Both the position numbers and the translations under genes were made by a program. The notes below the pieces were generated by a model. The model made no database searches, was not told where the DNA came from, and was given only the letters and a program-made list of their open reading frames with translations. Source: Stutzerimonas stutzeri (GTDB lineage Bacteria; Pseudomonadota; Gammaproteobacteria; Pseudomonadales; Pseudomonadaceae). Taken from it: 64,000 bases of DNA. The stretch lies in assembly GCF_018138085.1 (NCBI RefSeq), contig NZ_CP073105.1:3286001-3350000 (forward strand), read 5' to 3'. The number at the start of each line of letters is the position of its first letter. The first letter of the stretch is position 1. This document shows, piece by piece, positions 58,016 through 64,000 of this stretch.

Positions 58016-58422
58016 GAGACCTCGTGCACGACACGGTTGGCGACCGACCCCATCAGCATGCCGCTAAAACTGCCCATGCCGCGGGTGCCCATTACCACGG
58101 TGTCGCAACCCAGGCGCTGAACCGCATCGTTCACCTGCTGGGCCACGTTGCCCAGGATGGCGTGGGTCTCGTGCGCAATGCCGGCCGTCTGCAACGCCGT
58201 AGCGGCTTCTGCCAGGGTGCGTTTGGATTTTTCGAGAAAGCTCCTGTTCAGTTCCTCGACCGTGTCCGAGGTGACGAATTCGCCATAGAGTACGGGCTCT
58301 TGCTGCACATTGAGCACGTGCACCTGAGGCGGTTTCGGCGCTTCGGCGGCAAAATCGATGATGTACTGAAGGGCTCGTTTGGCGTTGTCCGAACCGTCAT
58401 AAGCTAGAAGAATATTGCGCAT
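57991..58422 (-). CDS. Universal stress protein (UspA family)
   Basis: A 143-residue single-domain Usp. Seen: MRNILLAYDGSDNAKRAL, the HVLNVQQEP strand, and the ATP-binding signature GTRGMGSFSGMLMGSVANRVV (G2xG9xGS) near the C-terminus, so it is probably of the ATP-binding type. The ATG at 58422 is the family start. Divergent from the truncated haemoglobin gene; in pseudomonads Usp genes are often Anr-controlled, but I see no Anr box. Confidence 0.93.
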   Translation of the reverse strand: MRNILLAYDGSDNAKRALQYIIDFAAEAPKPPQVHVLNVQQEPVLYGEFVTSDTVEELNRSFLEKSKRTLAEAATALQTAGIAHETHAILGNVAQQVNDAVQRLGCDTVVMGTRGMGSFSGMLMGSVANRVVHEVSVPVLLVK

Positions 58423-58551
58423 TGCGGGCCTCCATCGACTGTTGAATACAGCATAGACCAACGCCCTTCCAAGCCGGTGTGCCAGGATCCGTTCTATTGC
58501 CCTGGATCAATTCCGCGCCACGGCTATTTCACTGCGAACCAAGGCACAGCC

Positions 58552-58986
58552 ATGCAACCATTGCACCCAGTTCCGTTCGGCGTCGGTGACGCTTCCTATC
58601 AGGCCGCCGGCGGTGAAGCCGGCATCGAGCGGCTGGTTGCCGACTTCTATCGAATCATGGACGAGACCGAAAGCGCCGCCTGTGTGCGGCGCCTCTACCC
58701 GGCGCAGCTGGATGAACCCCGTGCGCGGCTGGCGGCATTTCTCTGTGGCTGGCTAGGCGGGCCGCGTCGTTACGCAGAACGGTACGGCAGCATCAGCATC
58801 CCGCAGTTCCATACCCGCTGGACGATCGCAGAAGCCGAGCGCGACGCCTGGCTCGAGTGCATGGCTCGCGCCATCGACCGGCAACCTTACACACCAGCGT
58901 TCGCCAGCTACCTGCTGACGCAGCTGCGGGTGCCGGCAGAGCGCATCATCCAGGCGGGCCGATCGGGCTGCCCGGTGTCTCGCTGA
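58552..58986 (+). CDS. Group II truncated haemoglobin
   Basis: A 144-residue globin. Seen: PFGVGDASYQAAGGEAGIERLVADFYRIMDE with the B10-type tyrosine at 33, CGWLGGPRRYAERYGS, proximal histidine H87 in PQFHTRWTIAEAERDAW, which fits the trHbII pattern xRHxxFxIxxxERDAW. The R before the proximal His of the common form is replaced by F. Role likely O2/NO chemistry or redox. The ATG at 58552 is preferred; 127 bp separate it from the HAM1-like gene. Confidence 0.88.
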   Translation: MQPLHPVPFGVGDASYQAAGGEAGIERLVADFYRIMDETESAACVRRLYPAQLDEPRARLAAFLCGWLGGPRRYAERYGSISIPQFHTRWTIAEAERDAWLECMARAIDRQPYTPAFASYLLTQLRVPAERIIQAGRSGCPVSR

Positions 58987-58996
58987 TCCCCCTGCG

Positions 58997-59065
58997 ATCG
59001 TGACCTGAACGCAATAGTCGAACCCTGAGCCGGCCGCTGCGTCATACCCAGTGCAGGGTCACGAT
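58997..59065. repeat. Separated inverted repeat upstream of the HAM1-SIR2 pair
   Basis: ATCGTGACC (58997-59005) and GGTCACGAT (59057-59065) are perfect 9-bp arms 51 bp apart. The second arm is inside a smaller hairpin GCAGGG-N12-CCCTGC (59054-59077). It lies between the haemoglobin stop and the HAM1-like start, so it could be operator half-sites or a terminator-like structure. Confidence 0.4.
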
Positions 59066-59113
59066 GCGTGCCCTGCGCTAATCGGATGTCGAACAGCGCC
59101 GCCAGGTAATGAC

Positions 59114-59662
59114 ATGAAGATCCGCTTCGCTTCGGTCAACGAACACAAGATCCGCGATGCCGCTGAATTTCTCGGACACAGCGGTATCGAGATCATCCCG
59201 TTTCCGGTGCGGATCGTCGAAACGCAAACCGAAGATCTCGGCCAACTGATCCACGACAAGCTTCTCGATGCCTTCAAGCTGATCGGCAAGCCGGTATTCG
59301 TCGAGCACTCCGGTCTGTTCATCAACAGCCTGAACGGCTTTCCCGGTGGGCTCACGCAGACGTTCTGGGATCGGCTGCATGCGGTGCGTTTCTCCGAACT
59401 GATCGGCAACCTGGACGATCCCTCAGCGGTGGCACGCACGCTGATCGGGTACTGCGACGGACGCAAGCGGCACGTGTTCAAGGGCGAAGTGACCGGCAGG
59501 ATTTCCCGCGAGCCGGCAGGTAACGAGGGCTTCGAATGGGACAACGTCTTCATACCGGACGGCTACGCCTGCACCTTCGCCCAGTTGGGCGGCGTGCATA
59601 ACGACCTGTCCATGCGCCGACGAGCGCTGGAAGCATTCGTCGCTCATCTGCGTGCGGTCTGA
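59114..59662 (+). CDS. HAM1/ITPase-family protein with altered active site (KomB-like)
   Basis: A 182-residue protein of the non-canonical purine NTP pyrophosphatase fold. Seen: the nucleotide-binding FASVNEHKIRDA with N9 and K12 retained; VEHSGLFINSLNGFPGGL, where the enzyme motif DDSGL (RdgB D68-D69) reads E64-H65; EWDNVFIPDGYACTFAQLGG; and NDLSMRR in place of the SHR motif, with M167 instead of histidine. Fold and base recognition appear kept while catalysis is doubtful, which fits a nucleotide sensor. The ATG at 59114 has AGGT 7 nt upstream. It is followed after 12 bp by a SIR2 gene, the arrangement of komB-komC in the Kongming defence system as I recall it. It could otherwise be a divergent housekeeping enzyme. 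Confidence 0.85.
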   Translation: MKIRFASVNEHKIRDAAEFLGHSGIEIIPFPVRIVETQTEDLGQLIHDKLLDAFKLIGKPVFVEHSGLFINSLNGFPGGLTQTFWDRLHAVRFSELIGNLDDPSAVARTLIGYCDGRKRHVFKGEVTGRISREPAGNEGFEWDNVFIPDGYACTFAQLGGVHNDLSMRRRALEAFVAHLRAV

Positions 59663-59674
59663 GAGAGGTACTCG

Positions 59675-60466
59675 ATGCAGAAGCTCCTGGAGGCGTACCG
59701 GCACAACCGCCTGATACTTTTTGTTGGCTCAGGCGTATCGGCCAATATCGGGCTGCCACCCTGGCGCAACCTGATCGATGAAATCGCCCTGCAGCTCGAT
59801 TACGATCCCGACGTCTTCGACACCTACGGAAACTTCCTTTCGCTCGCCGAGTACTACCGCATCAAAAAAGGCAATATCGGTCCCCTGCGCAGCTGGATGG
59901 ATCGCGAGTGGCACAAGAACATCGAAATCCGCGACTCGGAGATCCACCGGCTGATTGTGCAGGGCCGATTCCCGGCCATTTACACAACCAACTACGACCG
60001 CTGGTTGGAAAATGCCCATGACGCTCACGGCGTCAGCTATATCAAGATCGCCAATGCCGGCGATCTGGTAAAGGCGCGCGACGGGGTCAGACAGATCGTC
60101 AAGTTCCATGGCGACTTCGACGACGACGCATCGATCGTGCTGGATGAAACAAGCTATTACGAGCGGCTGCAGTTCGAAACGCCGCTCGATATCAAATTGC
60201 GTGCCGACACCCTGAGCAAGGCCGTTCTGTTTATCGGCTATAGCCTCTCCGATACCAACATCCGATTGCTGTTCTACAAACTCTCGAAGATGTGGAACGA
60301 ACACGAGACCTTAGGTGTTCGGCCAATATCCTACGTGTTTTCGCACAAACCAAACCCTGTGCAGGAAGAGATTCTCAGCCAATGGGGAATACGAATGATC
60401 ACATCCGAAGATGACGAACCGGGACTTGCTTTGCAGAACTTTCTGAAAGAGCTGGTGGAAGGCTGA
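59675..60466 (+). CDS. SIR2-like domain protein (putative NADase effector, KomC-like)
   Basis: A 263-residue protein that is almost only a SIR2-like domain. Seen: [19 protein letters not shown] (NAD-binding GSGVS, 18-22), [12 protein letters not shown] with N106, catalytic histidine H145 in VKFHGDFDD, and [15 protein letters not shown] (187-200). These are the residues used by defence SIR2 proteins (ThsA, DSR, SPARDA effectors) to cleave NAD+; the zinc ribbon of deacetylase sirtuins is absent. No other effector or binding domain is fused. RBS GAGAGG before the ATG at 59675. It forms a two-gene operon with the HAM1-like gene. Confidence 0.9.
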   Translation: MQKLLEAYRHNRLILFVGSGVSANIGLPPWRNLIDEIALQLDYDPDVFDTYGNFLSLAEYYRIKKGNIGPLRSWMDREWHKNIEIRDSEIHRLIVQGRFPAIYTTNYDRWLENAHDAHGVSYIKIANAGDLVKARDGVRQIVKFHGDFDDDASIVLDETSYYERLQFETPLDIKLRADTLSKAVLFIGYSLSDTNIRLLFYKLSKMWNEHETLGVRPISYVFSHKPNPVQEEILSQWGIRMITSEDDEPGLALQNFLKELVEG

Positions 60467-60541
60467 GCGCCAGCCGACCACGGCGCGATGCAAAACAAAC
60501 GAAACGACATAGGAACTAAAGAAGAGCGCAACAGGCGGGAA

Positions 60542-60567
60542 GTGCGACGCCGCTCAAGGCATCGCAC
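60542..60567. terminator. Hairpin between the SIR2 gene and the outer-membrane protein gene
   Basis: Stem GTGCGACGCC / GGCATCGCAC (10 pairs with one non-Watson-Crick pair) and a 6-nt loop, between convergent stops at 60466 and 60578. No T-run. Confidence 0.4.
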
Positions 60568-60577
60568 TCGTTGCGTC

Positions 60578-61093
60578 TCAATAATTGTAGCCAATACCCA
60601 CGCTATAGAAGAACGCACCGTCATCGTAGCGATCCCGAGCATCGCTCCCGCTCTTGAACAGGAACTGATATTCAGCCATCGCCGTAATGAAGGTTTTGTC
60701 CTGAACCCAGTACTTGATACCCAGCTCAGGCCCGCCCATGAACGTCTCGTCCACCTCTTCACCGTACAGTCCACCAAGGCTCACGCCCACGAACGGACGA
60801 GCCTTGCCACTGCCGAAGTGATAGTCGTAGAACACTCGGGTGGAGCCATCGAACTGGACGCTCTCCCCCTCCGAATCCCGTGCGTTGACGGTTTGCCGAA
60901 CGCCCCACATGGAAGATTCGTCCAGATAAGTACCCCAACTACCTTGTACGGAGAACACTGTATCGTCGAAGTTCTTGTCGCTGCTGCCCGCGCCACTCAA
61001 TGTAACTTCGCGATCGCCCGCCACCGGAGCGGCAACTGCGAAGGCGGGAAGCATGGCGGCAACCAGGAGGGAAGTTTTGAAAAGTCGGTTCAT
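60578..61093 (-). CDS. Outer-membrane beta-barrel protein
   Basis: A 171-residue protein with a signal peptide (MNRLFKTSLLVAAMLPAFAVAA). The mature part has alternating strands, glycine/aromatic turns and ends in GIGYNY with a C-terminal aromatic residue, as in OmpA/OmpW-type or Ail-like eight-stranded barrels. It contains DKNFDDTVFSVQGSWGTYL and GPELGIKYWVQDKTFITAMAEYQFLF. I cannot assign a function. The ATG at 61093 has AGAGG upstream. It is preceded by a long AT-rich spacer. Confidence 0.85.
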   Translation of the reverse strand: MNRLFKTSLLVAAMLPAFAVAAPVAGDREVTLSGAGSSDKNFDDTVFSVQGSWGTYLDESSMWGVRQTVNARDSEGESVQFDGSTRVFYDYHFGSGKARPFVGVSLGGLYGEEVDETFMGGPELGIKYWVQDKTFITAMAEYQFLFKSGSDARDRYDDGAFFYSVGIGYNY

Positions 61094-61243
61094 GACAACA
61101 CCTCTTGTTCTTACTATGGCGAAATACGCATCGACGCTCCACGCGCTGCGTATTACTAGTGACATGAGCGAATCCCGGCTGTTCACTTTATTTTAAGTAC
61201 ATCATCCAAGTAGCTGGTTTTAAATAACTTTTTAATTTGTTAA

Positions 61244-61304
61244 CCGTTTCGTTAGTTAACTCACTTCGATCTTTAAACTTACGCCAATGCAACTAACGAA
61301 ACGG
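61244..61304. repeat. Perfect 14-bp inverted repeat in an AT-rich spacer
   Basis: CCGTTTCGTTAGTT (61244-61257) and AACTAACGAAACGG (61291-61304) are perfect inverted copies separated by 33 bp. The surrounding 235 bp (61094-61328) between the outer-membrane protein gene and the SSS transporter stop are much richer in A+T than the rest of the window. It may be a terminator-like cruciform after the transporter, an operator with two half sites for the barrel gene, or the scar of a mobile element. Confidence 0.75.
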
Positions 61305-61328
61305 CGATAAAAGGTACGGAACATTCGA

Positions 61329-63269
61329 TCAGGCGGGGTCGGTTTGGCTGGCCGTCACTTCTTCAGGCAAGCATTCATCTTCCGGATCCGTATCGAAGTC
61401 TCGCCCCATGACGATGCGCAACCAGACCGGTATGAGCACAAGCCCGACGCCAAGGCATAGCCAGCTGATCAGCGCGCTTCCATCCGGCGGTGGGAACATC
61501 AAGCGGCCCACACCCACCAGCAACGAGAACAGCGAAACAGCCGTGACCGTCACTGCAAACAGACGTTTGCCCAACGCTCTGATCGACACGCTCGCACTGA
61601 CCCCATTGAGCATCGCGGCATGCCGCCAGAAACCGAAGGGACGCACCCGATGGTAGAAACGCTTGAGCGTCGCATCGTCCGTCGCAGGCGTTATGAAGGT
61701 GACCAGGATGGCGGCGGTCGTGGTGGTCAACGCCATGATGCCCAGGCGTATCCACTCCTGCTCGGGATCGGTGCCCAGGTAATAGAGCAGCAATGGCGCC
61801 GTGATCAGCGAGACGGCCATCGCGGTCAGCTCCGAATACAGATTGATCCGCTCCCAGAGCCATCGCAGCACCAGCACCGACCCCATGCCCGCGCCGAACA
61901 GCAAGGAAATGAACCACGCCGTCTGAATCGATCCCAGGTTGGCCATGATGATCATCGCAATCACCAGTATGAGCACGTTGGACAGGCGCGCCACGACCAC
62001 CAGCTCGCGATCTCTTGGCTTGCGCTTGAGCACGTGCGGCGCGAACACGCCGCCATACACGTCGTTGCTCCAGTAGGACGCGCCCCAATTTAAATGCGTA
62101 TCGACCGTCGAGGCCAGCGCCGCGAGCAAGCCGACCAGCATCAGGCCGCGGACACCCGGCGGTAGCAGGTCCTCGATCCCCTGGACGAACAACGCCTCGC
62201 GCCCCGCCGCGAAGCCATCGCCGGCCATTTCGGCGGGTGTGAACGGATAGAGCACCAGCAGCCCGACGGCAATCGCCATCCAGAACAGGCTACGCAGGAA
62301 AATCTGCAGCCAGGTGAACACCAGCCCCGCGATACGGGCGTCCCGGTCGGTCGGACAGGCCATGCTTCGCTGCGCCAGATAACCGGTGCCGTCGGAGTTC
62401 ATTTGAAAGAACCACTGCAACCCGACAATCACCAGAAATGGCATCAACGCCTCGCCGGCATTGGACGGCGGAGCGAACGACAGCATCTTGCCGGCCTGGT
62501 CGGCGCCATAGAGATCGACGATGCGATCCGTCAAGCCTCCCAGGCCGCCGGCGGCATCGACGACGAACCAGGCGTAAAGCAAGGTTCCGATCATCGCTAG
62601 GCTGAACTGCACGACGTCCGTCTGCACCACGGCACGAAGCCCGCCGGTGATCGAGTACATGGCGGTAAACGCGAGTATGAGCAGGATCGATATGAGGTTG
62701 TTGGCGCTCATCATCGCCGGATCCAGCCCGGTGATGCTTTCGCCCAGCTGGATGCCGCTGCTGCTGATGAACGCAACGATGGGATCGTACAGCCCCGCCG
62801 GCAGCCAGAGATGCCACGGCAAAAACACCTCGGCAATACGAATGGCTGCCACCAGCACCATGGCCAGCACCACGCAATTGATCACCGTCCCGTAGTAGAT
62901 GGCCTTCAGCAAGCGCAGAGGCGTAACGCCTTTGCCGCTGTAGCGCACGCGCGTCAACTCGGCATCGGTCAGCACCCCGGCTCGGCGCCAGCCTGCGGCG
63001 AAGACGAACGCCATTAGCAGAAATGCAAGCCCGTAGATCCAGAGTCGCCACAACGCAAAAATGCCGGCGGTGGCCACCAGGCCGGTCACCAGAAGCGGGG
63101 TGTCGGCGGCGAACTGGGTAGCGCCCATAGAGAAGCCGGCCTTCCAACCCTTTATGGTTCTGCCGGCGAGAAAGTATTCGTCGAGACTCTGAGAGGCCTT
63201 GCCGCGTGCGCGCAGGCCAGAGCCGAGACCGTACAGGATGAATGCGGCCACGATCAGTAGATCCAACAT
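61329..63269 (-). CDS. Sodium:solute symporter (SSS family)
   Basis: A 646-residue membrane protein with about 13-15 helices. Seen: SLDEYFLAGRTIKGWKAGFSMGATQFAADTP at the N-terminus, a core with MYSITGGLRAVVQTDVVQF (Na+ site region) and GLLAALASTVDTHLNWGASYWSNDVY, and two additional helices after residue 500, followed by an acidic tail. Substrate unknown. The N-terminus is outside by SSS topology. Divergent from the GNAT-Nudix gene; no sensor kinase is fused. Confidence 0.92.
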   Translation of the reverse strand: MLDLLIVAAFILYGLGSGLRARGKASQSLDEYFLAGRTIKGWKAGFSMGATQFAADTPLLVTGLVATAGIFALWRLWIYGLAFLLMAFVFAAGWRRAGVLTDAELTRVRYSGKGVTPLRLLKAIYYGTVINCVVLAMVLVAAIRIAEVFLPWHLWLPAGLYDPIVAFISSSGIQLGESITGLDPAMMSANNLISILLILAFTAMYSITGGLRAVVQTDVVQFSLAMIGTLLYAWFVVDAAGGLGGLTDRIVDLYGADQAGKMLSFAPPSNAGEALMPFLVIVGLQWFFQMNSDGTGYLAQRSMACPTDRDARIAGLVFTWLQIFLRSLFWMAIAVGLLVLYPFTPAEMAGDGFAAGREALFVQGIEDLLPPGVRGLMLVGLLAALASTVDTHLNWGASYWSNDVYGGVFAPHVLKRKPRDRELVVVARLSNVLILVIAMIIMANLGSIQTAWFISLLFGAGMGSVLVLRWLWERINLYSELTAMAVSLITAPLLLYYLGTDPEQEWIRLGIMALTTTTAAILVTFITPATDDATLKRFYHRVRPFGFWRHAAMLNGVSASVSIRALGKRLFAVTVTAVSLFSLLVGVGRLMFPPPDGSALISWLCLGVGLVLIPVWLRIVMGRDFDTDPEDECLPEEVTASQTDPA

Positions 63270-63441
63270 ATTGTTATGTCCTTTGTTGGAGGGGCTGTTG
63301 TGTTTAAGAACCTGCGCAACGACGAAAAATTGCAGTCGTCGGATAAACGGATCGTGGGCGCAGTCGGGGTCGCGGCGAGACCTGCCGGGCCGGCCTGTTC
63401 AGCCAAATCGGTTACCATGTCCAGCGCCTTTGGGGATGCCC

Positions 63442-64000
63442 ATGTTCGACTACCCAATGCGTCAGTTGCCGACTGAATGCAGCCTGTTGCTCAAGAAGTT
63501 CTATCGCGCCCATCGCAGCCACATGCGCGTGCCGGCCAACGCGCGCTGCTGGGTCGCCGAGCACTCCGGGATCGTTGCAGGGTTGTGCTTGACGCCCGTG
63601 GAGCACGGGCATTGGCTGACGGGCTTGCTGGTGGCACCGAAGCAGCGCAACCAGGGGCTGGCGCAGCGGCTGGTGAAGCGCGCGCTGGCCAGCTGCGATG
63701 GACCTGTCTGGCTGTTCTGTGAGCCAAAGCTGAGCGGGTTCTATACGCAGCTGGGCTTTCATGAGCCGGCGCGACTGCCCGAATCACTCGCCTGCCGCCT
63801 GCAGCGCTACAACCGAAACAAGACGCTCCTGGCGTTATGTCACGATAACGAGAGACCCCGTATGTTCACTCCCATTCTGAAAATTGCTGCAGCTTGCCTG
63901 TTCGATGAGAGCGGCCGATTGCTGGTCGTACGTAAGCGTGGCAGCCACATCTTCATGCTGCCGGGCGGCAAGACCGAATCGAACGAGACACCGCTGCAGA
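63442..64000 (+). CDS. GNAT acetyltransferase - Nudix hydrolase fusion (partial, runs off the window)
   Basis: An open reading frame with no stop before the end of the window (186 complete codons visible). Residues 1-120: GNAT fold with LTGLLVAPKQRNQGLAQRLV (acetyl-CoA loop) and FYTQLGF. Then, from residue 141 (an internal ATG at 63862), MFTPILKIAAACLFDESGRLLVVRK and MLPGGKTESNETPLQ, which is the start of a Nudix domain and its GX5E box. GGGGA 6 nt before the ATG at 63442 supports this start (another ATG is at 63436). Either a real two-domain protein or a Nudix gene that begins at 63862 within an unbroken frame. Confidence 0.8.
   Translation, partial: MFDYPMRQLPTECSLLLKKFYRAHRSHMRVPANARCWVAEHSGIVAGLCLTPVEHGHWLTGLLVAPKQRNQGLAQRLVKRALASCDGPVWLFCEPKLSGFYTQLGFHEPARLPESLACRLQRYNRNKTLLALCHDNERPRMFTPILKIAAACLFDESGRLLVVRKRGSHIFMLPGGKTESNETPLQ

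Noticed and set aside
63276..63476. Plus-strand 66-codon frame before the GNAT-Nudix gene
   Set aside because: No recognisable sequence, overlaps the better-supported GNAT start and the SSS promoter region.

Overview
The window looks like a chromosomal segment of a Pseudomonas-type gammaproteobacterium (Pseudomonas sensu lato; a stutzeri-like lineage is possible but is not proven by this sequence). The first 27 kb carries a gene order I recall from Pseudomonas aeruginosa: murB - low-Mr phosphatase - kdsB - ycaR - lpxK - exbD - exbB - comEC - DUF2062 - lolE - lolD - lolC - PilZ - GDPD - sthA - nqrM - apbE - nqrFEDCBA - gapB-like - mfd. GC content is high throughout. I found no tRNA, rRNA, insertion sequence, integrase or CRISPR array.

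Layout. 37-6871 (minus strand): cell-envelope precursor genes (MurB, KdsB, LpxK), an ExbB/ExbD motor pair and ComEC, many start/stop codons overlapping. 7056-12478: a DUF2062 membrane protein, the LolCDE lipoprotein sorter, and a PilZ / secreted protein / phosphodiesterase run. 12659-21339: SthA and the complete Na+-translocating NADH:quinone reductase operon, including both maturation factors (ApbE for flavin attachment, NqrM) and a terminator. 21653-26703: divergent gapB-like and mfd, each with a readable promoter.

26749-46089 is an accessory mix: a SWIM-SNF2 helicase, two acetyltransferase/flavodoxin-type genes, a pirin-wrbA pair with two palindromes, a haloacetate dehalogenase-like hydrolase, an LrgAB/CidAB pair, a second-site CcoG, a MocR regulator, a thioredoxin-fold/NhaA fusion, PhzF, an atypical class A penicillin-binding protein, a metallo-beta-lactamase-fold protein that has lost its metal ligands, a truncated flavin-oxidase-like protein and a GST/TetR pair. 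46109-58986 holds an RND efflux pair with its TetR and palindromic operator, an ammonium transporter, dGTPase, MOSC, EamA exporter, YebC-like, YajD, a universal stress protein and a truncated haemoglobin.

The most interesting unit is 59114-60466: a HAM1/ITPase-family protein with altered catalytic motifs followed 12 bp later by a SIR2-like NAD-consuming domain protein with its key residues intact. This resembles the sensor/effector half (KomB-KomC) of the Kongming anti-phage system as I remember it, but no deaminase partner is present here. It is flanked by an AT-rich spacer with a perfect 14-bp inverted repeat, an outer-membrane beta-barrel gene and an SSS transporter. The right edge cuts a gene that reads without a stop from a GNAT domain into a Nudix domain.
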